From NCBI GenBank assembly GCA_949128115.1, contig OX421968.1, positions 28,194,377 to 28,258,376 on the forward strand: a DNA stretch of 64,000 nucleotides. The letters run 5' to 3'. Below, piece by piece: positions 43,423 to 54,627 of this stretch. Numbering within the stretch: the stretch's first letter is position 1; each line of letters opens with the position of its first letter. The notes beneath the pieces were generated by a model. That model worked only from the letters and a program-made list of their open reading frames with translations, was not told where the DNA came from and ran no database searches. The stretch is from Anaspis maculata (taxonomy: Eukaryota > Arthropoda > Insecta > Coleoptera > Scraptiidae). The translations under genes were made by a program, and so were the position numbers.

Positions 43423-43768
43423 TATATTTGTATTCAGAATAAAAAACTACATCGATTGCAATTCAAATATACAGTGTCGCGTCAACAAAAAAAGTTTCTT
43501 GCGACATCCTGTATATTATAGATTGTAAAATATTATAGTTTCCAATTTCGAAATAAACGGGAAATTTTTTTCGAGAAAAGTGTTTTTCCTTACAAATCAT
43601 CTCAAAGGGGGAGCCTCCAGTATGGGGGTGAATTCTCGGATCAACAATTAATATTCCATTTCGGCACTTGAACTTTACGTTTTCACGTAAGAGTCGCCAT
43701 GGCTACCTTCTGTCTAACCCGCTTTCATTAATTGTTTGTTAAGTTGCATACCCGCCCGGCGTAGAAAA

Positions 43769-44821
43769 TACAGGTGTCCCATATTTATCGTGCAATACTT
43801 CACCAGCAGATTCTACGATAAAAAAAGCTCCCATAAACATAGGTCGAAAAATGCTTCATAAGCGAGCTACAGCCCCCTTAAGTGATACCCTGAGGATGGT
43901 TTTTATTTAATATCTTCGAAACTGTTGATAGCAGAATATGCGATATTCAACGGCATGACCTGCGCGGTAGGTATTGAAAGCTAAGGGGATGGGACGCAAG
44001 GCGCTTGCGCGAGCTAGCAAAAGTCCAAAACCCGCAGATTTTGAACCACCGATCGAAGAAGCGAAAATAGATGACAAAAAGCTCCTGATTTTCATGCTAG
44101 ATCATGCGAAATCATGTTGTCCATATGTATTGCTGGCGAAAAAATTAATTTCGCGCGTAGTTTTCCGAAAAGAACGAAAAAGCTGTTTTCAGTGTATAAC
44201 TGGTTGCATAGAAGGTGATGTTCAGTGGGAACACACATGGAATGAAACAGCAGTGTTATTTTCGTACGGTTTTCGCAGCCAGACACGCAACAAACTGCCC
44301 GTCATTTTTGAGAAAACAAAAAAACACAAAACCTCTAATATAACCCGAAATAATTTTATTCGCCATTTGTTTACTTACAGTCGTCATGCGTCATGCCCTT
44401 GACAGACGGAACGGCAAACGTAAGGCAGAGAAGAATACTAGAAGTAAGGCGGTATTTTCAAAAAAGACTTATCGATAAACACGTCATCTTTTCACTCATT
44501 GTGTGTCTAAAACTAGGTTTTTGAATTTTAGGGATTCCAGTCGAAACAGCCAAAATGTGATTTTTTTGTTGTGAATACTGTATTTTATTCCTGTAGCAAC
44601 GCAAAAACATTAGAACTTTTCACATCAAGATCACGTCACTTGGTAGGCTTGTTCACTGAACAATTCTGAGCAATTTGACTTGCAACACGTACCTATTGTC
44701 AATTGTGGGGGCAAAGCAGAGCCCAATTGGCAGCGTCTTTTTTTGTACTGCTCAATTCGTATTTTTAGCATTGAAAAAAGGTTGTTAAAAGGTTGAAACT
44801 CTTATTAGAGCCAAGACTCAT
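43769..44821. other. HUWE1 intron 1, unassigned segment
   Basis: It begins TACAGGTGTCCCATATTTAT, a transposon-like end. An open frame at 43974-44402 (142 codons, starting MKAKGMGRKALARASKSPK) has no domain I recognise and no clear splice or codon evidence, so I do not call it a gene. Confidence 0.4.
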
Positions 44822-45200
44822 CTCGGCATGGTGTCTACCAAACTGCGAATGAACTCCTGGGGAATAGCTTCCCACTCTTCCTGAACGGCATACATCAAAT
44901 CGTTAGAATTTTCCAGTAGGTAACTCTTCCCTTTCATCCAATTTTATTTTCATTTTACTCCAGACTAGCTCAATTAGATTTATATCCGGAGACAAGGGCG
45001 GCCAATCCATCTTCTCGATATCGTGGTGCCTCAATGAATTGGTGATTCGAACGTGATGAGGGCGAGGATTGACGTTAATCAAGATGTAATCATCACCGAC
45101 ATTTTGAGCATGGGGCACCACAGCATCTTTAATATGGGTTTTATATTGACAAGAAAGATAGCCAAAAGATTGGGCAATTCAGTACTTGAAACAGAATCAG
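44822..45200 (-). pseudogene. Tc1/mariner transposase C-terminal pseudogene
   Basis: On the minus strand one frame reads VPHAQNVGDDYILINVN then PRPHHVRITNSLRHH and DIEKMDWPPLSPDINLIELV, with WSKMKIKL following. A second frame then gives EEWEAIPQEFIRSLVDTMPR and a stop. These are the family landmarks (DNARPH, WP-SPDLNPIE-W, W--IP---I--L--SMPR). The catalytic DNARPH has become VNPRPH, so the second Asp is lost, and a frameshift separates the two parts. The N-terminal DNA-binding region is absent. It is dead. It lies antisense within HUWE1 intron 1. Confidence 0.9.
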
Positions 45201-46188
45201 AATCGTTTGTGCCAATCAAAAGTTACAGCGGTTCAAAATCAGGTGAATTTTTGCTTCGTAACACTTTCATGGTTGAGCAGTTAAGTAGCCAGACGTGAAA
45301 ATAAGCTTTTTGGCTCCGAAACGTCAAGTCAGGTGTAAGACAACATTAATTGAATAAAAAAGTCAGTTTTTTTTCACATATTTGAATATCTTTCACAGAT
45401 TTTGATGTAAATTGGTACATAAGTAGTATCTGAAGGGTGGAACCTCTGGCTAAAATATTGTTGACGTCAGACAATCACGGCTTTCACAACTGCAAAAATT
45501 CTTCTGGAAAATACGTTCCTATGAAATATCAGGCCGCGGTGAGGTACAAGAAATGATGAAATTTTGTTTACAGAAATTAGGAAAACTGAAAAAGTGTTAC
45601 AAACAAAAATCAGCCCAAAGGGACGTTTCTTTAGATATGAAAATAAACGGCAAATTTTGTATTGTAAATTTCTCGGTAAATTTGTATTTTATTTTTTATT
45701 TTCGGAAATATTTGACCGATTTTGGTTATATCCATTATGTGTAGGGATGATGGAGCCTTAGGAGGAGGTGTCCGGTCCACGGATAGAAGTTCCCGCGGTA
45801 TAGGAATAGGAATATTTTTTTGCAAGTAGAAAGGTAGGCGAACGTTTCTATTATAGGCACCCAGAATTTCCAATCTCTGGGCGATTTTTAAGAAAAAGTG
45901 GATAAAATTGGTATATTTTGCTCGTTTAATAAGTTTAGAACCTGCAGAGAGCTGCAGATCGACGTGAACGTTTTTTTCTTAAAGGTATAGAAAGAAGACT
46001 TCTTGGCGAAGTATTCACGTTTCAATGTTTAAAACACGTATCGAAATCATCTACGCACTGTTTCCAACTCAACGTGAATTTACTGTCTGAAGATCAGACG
46101 ACTTTATCTGGAGTTGATAGCAGTCGTTGCTGGGTCGATCACAAATCGGTCATTTCACGCCTTTGTTACACGATTTAATTTTTTTCAG

Positions 46189-46428
46189 GAGAAGCGATTA
46201 CTGCTATGGATTCTGCACTTCACCACTCTCCTGATAGAACATTCGTTCTCCAGACACCTCTACAATTCCTTGGAACATTTACTAGTGCTCCTGGAATCCA
46301 ACGACATGTCGGTAGTGCTGGGCGTATTGAACCTGCTCTATATGTTCTCAAAACGCAGCAATTTTATTTCTCGCCTGTCACCTGAGAAGAAGAACTGCCT
46401 GCTGTCGCGCTTACACCATCTGGCGGAG
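46189..46428 (+). CDS. HUWE1: HUWE1, coding exon 2
   Basis: The acceptor TTTTTTTCAG at 46188 and donor GAG|GTAAAT at 46429 enclose 80 codons in phase 0. The peptide [20 protein letters not shown] continues [30 protein letters not shown] and ends [10 protein letters not shown]. It matches the HUWE1 stretch with LLIE-SFSRHLY-S-EHL and LNLLYVFSKRSNYI, the beginning of the alpha-helical DUF908 repeat region. Both flanking introns (6.8 and 7.3 kb) are full of palindromic elements. Identification by this run of conserved residues is firm. Confidence 0.95.
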
Positions 46429-47164
46429 GTAAATACTCTCAAGTTGTTTTCCCATATCTCCCGCTCTCTAAAAAAAAAAAGATACTTTCGACAAAAGTTC
46501 AATGCAATTTAAGATCATGATCAATTTGGCTCCGAGCTGAGCTTACCTTTTCACTCTGGGAGATGCAAAAATGAAAAATGTGAAAATCGCTGAGTGGGGG
46601 ATGGTTCCTAGTTGTATTGCTTGGCGAAGAGTTAGGGGTTCATAGTTCACTGAAAAGTGTTTTAAGCCTCGCCAAACGTAGTGGCGGAGGCTATTTGTGG
46701 CCGCTTTTTTTTGCGTGATTTTTTCCCTTTTTTTTAACCTCTCGTTTAACAAAATTCACCTAAATATTCCGTATCTTCCTAACGGTTGAACATATCCAGT
46801 TCATTTTTTCGTTAATCGAATCTCAACTATTGCGGGTTGATACCGACGACGTTTAAAGATGATCGGTCAAAAATAAACAATCTTTAACAACAATAAAGAA
46901 TGCACAAGTCGCAGCACTCATCTAAAATAGAGAAAACGCATAAATACCAACGTATACATCATCATATCTTTTGATCTAATAAAGCTATGTGTTTTTTTTT
47001 TAACTTGAAGTACATATCCAGACTTTTCTTACAGTGTGACAGCGATTGAGGAGCAATGGCTCATTATTTATTTATTTATTTAGTTTTCAAACATTTTCAT
47101 TGGCTATGAATGCATCATGATTTTCAGTCAGCGAGGGAAATTTTTGTTTTCACAGTTTTCTATA
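46429..47164. other. HUWE1 intron 2, first part, nothing assigned
   Basis: No gene or bounded element was found here. A TATTTATTTATTTATTTAG run lies near 47068. Confidence 0.5.
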
Positions 47165-47166
47165 TA

Positions 47167-48197
47167 CACACATCAAAAGAATCTAGGGGACAAGCAAATT
47201 CAGACGATTTCTAAAACCATCATAACTTTTGATTGCCGTCAGCGATTTCATGTCTGTTTTCAGTCTTCGATAGCCCAATCTTTCGTTTTCATGTCTTGAT
47301 CACGTGGAATACGAACAATGTTTTATAAAGTTTCTACAGGGTGATCAATGGAACAGTGTAAAATTGCCGAAAGTTCAGTACGAGCGCGATTTCCCAAAAA
47401 CAATTTTTTATGCATTCCAATAGCACAGTTATGAAGACTGGTACTTCAGCTTCAGTAACGTTTTTGAATTTTGGAAATCGAAGGTAAATTGCCAAAGATA
47501 TTGATCATTTTGTGCCGCCATGTCGAACTCCCAAGAGGTGATCCGATTTCATTGAAACTTGGATCACATTCATGTCTGGTTCCAGTAATTGGAATTTTAA
47601 GGTCAAATGTCTTTCTCGGTCACTTCCAAGCCTCCACATTAAACGTTTATGTAAATGATTCGATTCTAGTGTGTTTCAAGTTTCATTCAAATTGAATCAT
47701 TTATGTAAAAAGTTCAATATAGCGGCTCGAAAGTGATCGAAAGTGACATTTGACCTTGAAATTCCAATTACTTGAACCAGACATGAGTGTGTTCCAAGTT
47801 TCAATAAAATCGGATCACTTTCTTCTTTCTTGGAAGTTCAACATGGCGGCACAAAATGATCAATATCTTTGACAATTCACCTTCGATTTTCAAAATTCAA
47901 AAACGTTACTGAAGCTGAAACACCGATCTTCATAACTGTGCTATTGGAATGCATGAAATATTTTTTTTTGGGAATCGCGCTCGTACTGAACTTTCGGCAA
48001 TTTTACACTGTTCCATTGATCACCCTGTAGCAACCTTATGAAACACTATTTGTATTTGACGTGTTCAAGGCATAAAAACGAAAGACTGGGCAAACGAACA
48101 CTGAAAACCGATATGAAATCTCTCACGGAAATCAAAAGTTATGATGATTTTAGAAATGGTCTGAATTTGCTTGTCCCCTAGATTCTTTTGATGTGTG
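47167..48197. mobile_element. Complete CACACATCAAAAGAATC-family palindrome with nested element
   Basis: CACACATCAAAAGAATCTAG and its complement lie next to TA on both sides (47165-47166, 48198-48199). The outer arms run about 170 bp. Inside is a second TA-flanked palindrome (47337-48027) starting CAGGGTGATCAATGGAACAG. Its arms include CTTGGATCACATTCATGTCT-like and CAACATGGCGG-type blocks. A truncated relative is at 24589-25412 in the hook intron. Confidence 0.87.
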
Positions 48198-48199
48198 TA

Positions 48200-49102
48200 C
48201 AACCAGCGAAGCAATTGGTGCCAAAGTATTGCAGAATTTTTTAAAACAAAAAATTTTGATCTAGGACTTATAGTTTTTTAGATATGATTTTTCTTTCTGA
48301 CGCAACCAACAACTGTGAAGAATTGGTGCGCGCATGCCACTTATATTTACTATGCAAAATGCACCACATTACTACTGAGGTGGGCATTTTTTGTATGAAG
48401 CTGAGCTATTATAGAAATAATCAGATATTTGCTCTTTACAAAAAAAAATCAATGCACCCGTTTGGGCTAGCCGAGTTATGGGGCTAAGACCGCCCTCAAC
48501 GGTACAATGGTGTTAACGTAAAATAGGTATTATGATGGAGATGAAACTATTCACCCCTAATTTCTACAACGAAAAGGTCCTATTCCAAACATTTGCTCTG
48601 CTCGTGTCTCTTAAACTTTCAAATTAGTTGAATAATCTCCCATTTTTACCGCAAATCGCAGATGAGAGGTATACATTCTTACGTGTCACATACAGTTTCT
48701 CTTTTCCTTTCATTCCTTTTTTTTGCAATTATGACTACCTACTTATTTTATCTCAGGTCGCATTTGGCAAATATGTTTCGATATCACTTCATTGAAGTTT
48801 AAGAGTAGGTACTATTATTATTAATTTTTTGCCAAGCAAGTTTCAAACAGTTTCCAAGCTAACAACAAAACAATAACGATATTTATTGTATGTGTATACG
48901 TGTTTTATGTGTACTTTTTGTAATAATGTACCAAAATGATTTATTGCTGCGAAGACCTTTTTTTCTTGGCGAGGCTTCCTATTAGAAGGTGGGGAGATGG
49001 ACTGGTTTCAGCTAGGACCCATCCCCATGGTGTTGCAAACCTGATGATGGAGACTTGAGCTGTTCCTGATGCGTGCCATTACACATTATGCCTGGTAGCA
49101 CA
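48200..49102. other. HUWE1 intron 2, unassigned segment
   Basis: I see no gene, RNA or bounded element in this AT-rich interval. Confidence 0.5.
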
Positions 49103-49785
49103 CAGGGTGATTTTTTGAAAAGGACCCACTCCAGATCTCTCGCCGCCAAATTTTTTCTCAGGAAAACGCCAAAAGAGGTCGATTTTTATTTTTTATTTTG
49201 AGGGGGACATCTAGGACACACATTGTCAAATTTCTATCTTCAACCCTTTCGCCCCCACCCTACCCTACAGAATTTCAAATAGCATTACCTATATTGTGAT
49301 ACATCAAATTAAAAGCAATAAAATTCTCTTTCACCCCCAACCGTTCTCAATATGTTTTCATTGTTAATTGAAGGGAAGCTTATTAACTGCCAATTCTTGA
49401 GAAATATATTTTTCAGCAAAAACAGGTTAATTTTTTATTCGAGGGGACATCTAAGACATGTATTGCCAAATTTTTATCTTCAACCCCTTCGCCTCCCAAT
49501 TAAGAGAATTTTTGAAAAGGGTTAGAGGGTGGCTTAAAAAACTTGAAATATTTTGTTACAGAAAGAGAATTTAATTACCTTCAATCTGATGTATCATAAG
49601 GTAGATATTGCTGTTTGAAGTTCCAAAGTAGGGTAGGGTGGGGGCGAAGGGGTTGAATTTAAAAATTTGACAATGTGTGTCCTAGATGTCCCCTTGAAAA
49701 TAAAAATCGACCTGTTATGGTGTTTTCCTGCAAAAAATGTTGGCGGCGAGAATTCTGGGGTGGGTCCTCTTTAAAAAACCACCTG
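49103..49785. mobile_element. 683-bp palindromic element
   Basis: CAGGGTGATTTTTTGAAAAG at the left faces CTTTAAAAAACCACCTG at the right. The arms pair through GGACCCACTCC, GACATCTAGGACACACATTG and CGCCCCCACCCTACCCTAC. The centre near 49440 has a further inverted pair of GGGGACATCTAAGACATG type. Flanking CA and TA differ, so the target duplication is mutated or absent. Confidence 0.78.
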
Positions 49786-51087
49786 TATGATGCCGTCACC
49801 ACGTCTATTTCACCTACAGCCGAATTTAGAAGAAAAGCTTAGCTTACAAAGTTTGACTGATTGTTACTCATTCGAGACCTGGGCTGTAATTCTCGAACAG
49901 GTCTAAATTCCTTAGTATGCTATATTAGGTCAGGAAACACCGCAGCTGGTTTACTCGCGGCCTGACTTGACACACTATATCATTGAGAGCAATTCGAGAA
50001 TTTCATCCTTGGGCAATTCCACGAAACAAATTATGTATTTTATGTTTTCGTTTTCGAAAAATCATACGAAATATGGTCAATAGTCACAATCAGCGAAGTT
50101 GTGCTTTATTTTTAAATACAGCTGTACTTGAGTTCATAGTTACAGTTGAATTACTGCTTCATGCAAAATCCATCAGACCGATCAGATGTGTTCTTCAGTA
50201 AAAAATTCAAAGAGCATTGGAGAATTTTCCGAATTCCAAAAGCCTAAATCCTTGACAACTTCACTTCTTAAAACAATAAGTTATCTTTTTTTTCAAATTC
50301 AATGTTTTGTGATATAAAATTTTCAACGATATAGGTAGCTCTCTGCTCTCAGTATATCCAGATTCTGGATTTTCTGGATTTTAACATTGGAGGCATAAAA
50401 GATAACAACCTCATACTTCGCCACGTTATTTGATTTATTCCCCTAACCTCTTTATTTACAGGGTGGTATCAAAAAAACGATTTCTTGGTTTTTTGGTGAT
50501 ATCATTTTACATTCTTGACCGATTTTCAAAATCCAGGGTTCGAACTGAAGCTGAAACCTCAAGTAAGAAGATCCCATAATCAGAATCGACTGGAAATAAA
50601 CATTGAAAATGTATGGTTCCCTCAAGATTGACCGACGTTCCATCGGTCCTGGAGCGAACTATTCATTCTGAACATCTTCCGATGTTTAGAGCTAAATGAG
50701 ACAAGAACTGTTGATAAAGGGATAAAATTACAACTCCATGTTATCAAGGCAGAATAGTCTTTCTTGCTCGTATGAAATTGCTTGTAACTAACGTTACATT
50801 AATGCATCGCTCACCTGCGGCTTTCTGTAACCAACGTTACGGAAGTTACATCAAACAGATTTTTTTTATGCTGATTGTTCTAATTTCCGTACAGAATGAC
50901 TTTTTCAACAAAAACTCGGAACAAAATTTTGAGTACACTCTTCTACTTTCTTCATGAATGAATAACGCGCTACCGTTGCCCTAGGCCGATTCTCTATTTG
51001 TCGTTCACTAACATCGATGTTCGTGAACGATATGTTTGCTAACATGAATCAACGTCAAAGCGCATGCACATAACCTAACTTTCAATT
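49786..51087. other. HUWE1 intron 2, unassigned segment
   Basis: A solitary TTTACAGGGTGGTATC end lies near 50456, and no partner was found. A GTAACTAACGTTACATTAATG cluster lies near 50785. No gene is supported. Confidence 0.5.
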
Positions 51088-51096
51088 GATCATTTC

Positions 51097-51784
51097 GGCG
51101 ACAGTGTCATAAAGGGGACCTGAAGCCGCACATTTTACAGTAACGATTCCACCATCATTCCCTTTCTTATGCAATTCTGAGTCGATGTAGGTACGGAAGA
51201 ATACGATTTACTTACGTTAATAACCGTTGATTATTCCGTTTTTGCACTTGAACTTCGCCCAGTTTCCGTACTCGTCGCCGCTCCATTCTCGCTGTTCTTA
51301 AGCTGTATTGGTGGTTGCCTATCAACTACCTATTTTTTGCGACTTTTTTCCCCCTTTTCTATGTTTTATTCCTTCTTTCATGCAATGAGCAATGTCGGAA
51401 TGTCGCACGTAGTGGTCGGCTAACTGTCAAACGTGGACAGCTGTGAATGAACACGTCAGTGGGCGATGTTCAAGTACGAAAATGGAATAGTTATATATAT
51501 ATAAGTTCATATATTTATAAGTTCATAGTATATACTCATAGAGTTCATATATATATAATCGTAACCTCTTTTACCCATCTGGGTGTCGAGGTGTCGGACG
51601 CACCGAGCCGCACTATGGATTTATGCTACTACCTACAATCATCTCGTTCAAAATGGAATAGTTAACGTAAGTAAATTGGATTCTTCCGTATCTACATCGA
51701 CTCAAAATTGCATAAGGAAGAGAATAGTGGTTGAATCGTTACTGTGAAATGTGCAGCTTCAGGTCTCTTTATGACACGGTCACC
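51097..51784. mobile_element. Palindromic element with 9-bp duplication (MULE-like)
   Basis: GGCGACAGTGTCATAAAGGG at the left and the complement of GGTGACCGTGTCATAAAGAG at the right form the ends. The 9-bp duplication GATCATTTC is exact (51088-51096, 51785-51793). Nine-base duplications are typical of Mutator-like elements and some Merlins. The arms pair through CACATTTTACAGTAACGATT and TTACTTACGTTAA, and the loop holds an ATATATAAGTTCATA cluster. Part of the arm is shared with 40075-41317. Confidence 0.82.
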
Positions 51785-51911
51785 GATCATTTCGCTTCTG
51801 TAAGTTGTTTGTGGTGGCCTGTTCTCTATTTTGTTCTGAAAAATGAATGAAAACGAAGCTAAGCGGAGCCGAAGTGCCAAAACAGTTCGAACCCAGTTCG
51901 AGCTGTATATA

Positions 51912-52111
51912 CAGAGGGTGTTCACGCGAGAAGGATACCCCCCCATACCCCCTCCCCCCTCCATAAAAACTTTCCTTTCAAGATGATTCAAAAAAAGAAA
52001 AAACTTTTCTGGAACAATTTTATCAAGTATAATTTTCCGTTTCGCGCCATACACATTACACATTTTTGGGGGAATCTGTCCCGCGTGAGCACCCTCACCT
52101 TACCCACCCTG
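51912..52111. mobile_element. Small TA-flanked element, 200 bp
   Basis: CAGAGGGTGTTCACGCGAGA at the left faces CCGCGTGAGCACCCTC at 52081-52096. The terminal CCACCCTG|TA follows 10 bases later. The interior is C-rich then A-rich. It resembles layer C at 41322 (CAGGGTGATCACGCGAGAA). Confidence 0.6.
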
Positions 52112-52324
52112 TACCTTGATGAAATGTAAGTAACCAAAATTACAATTTATGAAACAGGATTATCGTCGTCTCAGTTCTTCTTTAATTACATTTCTAATGG
52201 GACGAACCGTTTGTGAACATGGGTTTCGTAATATACGTGTGAGACATGGGTCGTTGAGAAAGAGAATCACCGTTTCTGTAAATCCAATGGCTACTCCCTC
52301 ATCCCGTTAGTTCGAATCTATATA

Positions 52325-53564
52325 CAGGATGATTCACCACCAAATGGACATAGCTTAAGGGTAGGTCCAGTTTTTCCAGGCGAATCAGGATCTGGTTTTG
52401 AAATTTTTCTAACGCTGTTCGTTTCGAAGCTACAGGGTGATTTATCTATTTCGTAGAATTTTTTGACAAGCCATAACTTTAGAACGACCAAATGGATTGA
52501 ATTGAAATTTTGTTAGTTGATTCTTCTATTGATATCTGACACATCGCCCTATCAAAGAGTTCAAAATTTCCAGGGCCGGCCTTGAAACAAAATTTTAAAG
52601 CTTTTTCCAAAAAAGAGACACTCTGTATGCATAGTATTTAAAATTCACTTTCATGTTTAGAAACTACTTGGAACATGCTATTGAAATCGCAAAAAAATTG
52701 CTTGGCACCATTAAGCTGTCAAAAGAAAATTGATAATGCTGATGATTTTGGAGGTTAGGATTTTTTGTAAATTGATATTTTCAAATATTCACAAATGATC
52801 TGTCATGACTCCAAATTTCAGCCGTTTCGTCAGAAAAATAAAAATGACATTTTTCTCGTTTTCTCAGTTGTTGCGAAAAGTTTCAGCCGAATTTTAAAAA
52901 AATTATTGTAACATTCCTCAGCTTCACTTCTATCCCAAATTGAGCAGAAGTTGAGGGACGTAACTGAAAAATTTTGAAAAATGTTGAAAATTATGATGAA
53001 ATTTTTTGTTACTACATACTGAGGAAATGAGAAAAATGTCATTTTTATTTTTCTGACGAAACGTCTAAAATTCAGGGCCATGATAGATCATTTGCAAATA
53101 TTTGGAAATATCAATTTACAAAAAATCCTAACCTCAAAAATCATTACGATTATAAAAATTTTCTTGGCAGGTCAATGGTGCCAAGCAATTTTTTTTTGCA
53201 ATGTTATTAGCATGTTTCATGTAGTTTCGGAATTTTAAAATAAATTTTGAAAAATATGCATACAGAATGTCTTTTTTTGAAAAAAGGCTTAAAAGTTTTT
53301 TTTACAAGGCCGGCCCTGGGAACTTCAAACTGTTTGATAAGGCGATGTGTCAGATACCAATGGAAGAATCAACCCACAAAATTTCAATCCGATCCATTCG
53401 ATCGTTCTGAAGATACGGTTTGTCAAAAAATTCGACAAAATACCTGAGGCACCCTGTAACTTTGAAACGAACAGTGTTAGAATAATTTCAAAGCCAGATC
53501 CTGGTTTGCCTGGAAAAACTAGACCTACCCTTAGGCTATGTCCATTTGGTGGTGAATCATCCTG
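52325..53564. mobile_element. 1.24-kb TA-flanked palindrome upstream of HUWE1 exon 3
   Basis: CAGGATGATTCACCACCAAA and its exact complement lie next to TA on both sides. The arms pair through ATGGACATAGC, TTCGTTTCGAAGC/TACAGGGTG and GCCGGCC and meet near 52950. An inner CAGGGTG pair (52434, 53455) marks a nested layer. It ends only about 200 bp before the exon 3 acceptor, so it is the element closest to coding sequence. Confidence 0.88.
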
Positions 53565-53766
53565 TATAAACATCGAGTGCAATCGCCAGGTTGTTATGGG
53601 CCTTCCAACAGCGGAAATCAAAATTTTCGTCCAAACACATGAATCACCCTCTATATCGGAAACGGAGGACCTCATAAATTTTGAGTGCAGATTCTGATTT
53701 ACCTCGGATATAGTTTTAATTTTTTTTTTGTGTCTTTGAAATAACACTAAACAACACACATTGCAG

Positions 53767-54018
53767 AACTGGGGTGGCAAGGAGAACGGCTTCGGTTTGG
53801 CCGATTGCTGTCACATCGACCAAGCCATCCCCCCGTCCGCCACCACCCTTCACGTTGAGTTCCACCGCGAATTCGACGACAAGGATAAAGGCTCCGCCGC
53901 CAAACAACAGCAACCTCCCAACATCATTCATATTGAACATGTAGATAAAATCCACAAAACTCCGGCTGAAATTATGAAGTCGCTATTAGGAATTTACTAT
54001 GTGCCTCCTGACAAACAG
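53767..54018 (+). CDS. HUWE1: HUWE1, coding exon 3
   Basis: The acceptor ACACATTGCAG ends at 53766, and the donor CAG|GTACGT starts at 54019. The 84 codons are in phase 0 and read NWGGKENGFGLADCC, PPSATTLHVEF, IIHIEHVDKIHKTPAEIMKS and YYVPPDKQ. This follows exon 2 exactly as in HUWE1 (LAE-WGGKENGFGLAECC, PPSATTLHFEF). The stretch with an extra AAKQQQPP is less conserved. It is part of DUF908. Confidence 0.95.
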
Positions 54019-54082
54019 GTACGTCTCGAATTCCTTCGACGTTTTCCGGCTAATGTTGGCTTTTTCTGGTTTCCTCCGACAG

Positions 54083-54354
54083 ATGTGGCTATTCACTCAT
54101 GTGCGTCTCGCTCATCACTTCACAGACTATAAAACTAGATTACTATGCGTACAAGCGCGGTTACAAGCGCTCTCTGTGCTGGTATACTCCAACGCAATAC
54201 AAGATTCACCCCACAATTTGCTCTACAATGGCCTTCTAGAAGAGCTCGTCGAACTGGTTGAACTGAAAGATGGACACCTGGTCGAAATTCGATCCGCAGC
54301 TCTTCGCACGCTCACCGCCATAATACACTTGGACAGAAATCCGCATTTGCCAAA
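54083..54354 (+). CDS. HUWE1: HUWE1, coding exon 4
   Basis: The preceding intron is only 64 bp (GTACGT...TTTCCTCCGACAG). The exon reads MWLFTHVRLAHHFTDYKTRL, VQARLQALSVLVYSNAIQDS, LYNGLLEELVEL and SAALRTLTAIIHLDRNPHLP. These match HUWE1 (LFTHIRLAH, QARL-A-SILVYSNA-Q, LYNGLIEELVD, ASLRTLTSIVHLER). It ends CCAAA|GTACGT, phase 2, and the codon is completed by G of exon 5. The initial Met is an internal residue, not a start. Confidence 0.95.
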
Positions 54355-54405
54355 GTACGTACGCGGTGATTTTCCTTCTTTTTTTTTTACAAAATTGCGT
54401 TCCAG

Positions 54406-54566
54406 GAAACCCGGTTCAAGGCTCAACAACATCATCGACGTGACGGGTGCCAGCCAGTACCATGGTTTTCTACCGTTGCTTGTTAGAAATTGCATAATTA
54501 GTCTCACAAATCAGAACAATGAAACCCAGAGCTCATTGTTGAAGCAACAAATTCAGCAAGAACAGC

Positions 54567-54627
<61 letters not shown>

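Larger units (their letters stand above)
41460..43511. mobile_element. Layer D TA-flanked element with hairpin ends
   Basis: The left end (41460-41503) is itself a hairpin of CAGGGTGTCGC...GCGACACCCTG, and the right end is a similar hairpin closing with GCGACATCCTG|TA. Inner arms such as ATTGCAATCGATGTAG are inverted between the ends. The left interior holds a segment (41622-41810) that also occurs at 55822-55993. Layer E forms the rest. Confidence 0.78.
41322..43643. mobile_element. Layer C palindromic element
   Basis: CAGGGTGATCACGCGAGAAT-TCACCCC and CTGGAGGC-TCCCC at the left face GGGGGAGCCTCCAGTATGGG and GGTGAATTCTCGGATC at the right. It is wrapped around layers D and E. The right boundary is approximate because the terminal CACCCTG is lost. 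Confidence 0.68.
39914..43768. mobile_element. Matryoshka palindrome, outermost layer (3.86 kb)
   Basis: TTTTCTACGCCGGGCGGGTA at the left end faces TACCCGCCCGGCGTAGAAAA at the right, with TA outside both (39912-39913, 43769-43770). The outer arms are 39914-40050 and about 43650-43768. Between them lie four further inverted-repeat layers: 40075-41317 next to 41322-43643, then 41460-43511, then 42535-43422. The whole stack is in HUWE1 intron 1. No transposase remains. Confidence 0.85.

Noticed and set aside
43974..44402. 142-codon frame as a gene
   Set aside because: No recognisable domain, no splice context, and it follows a transposon-like end.
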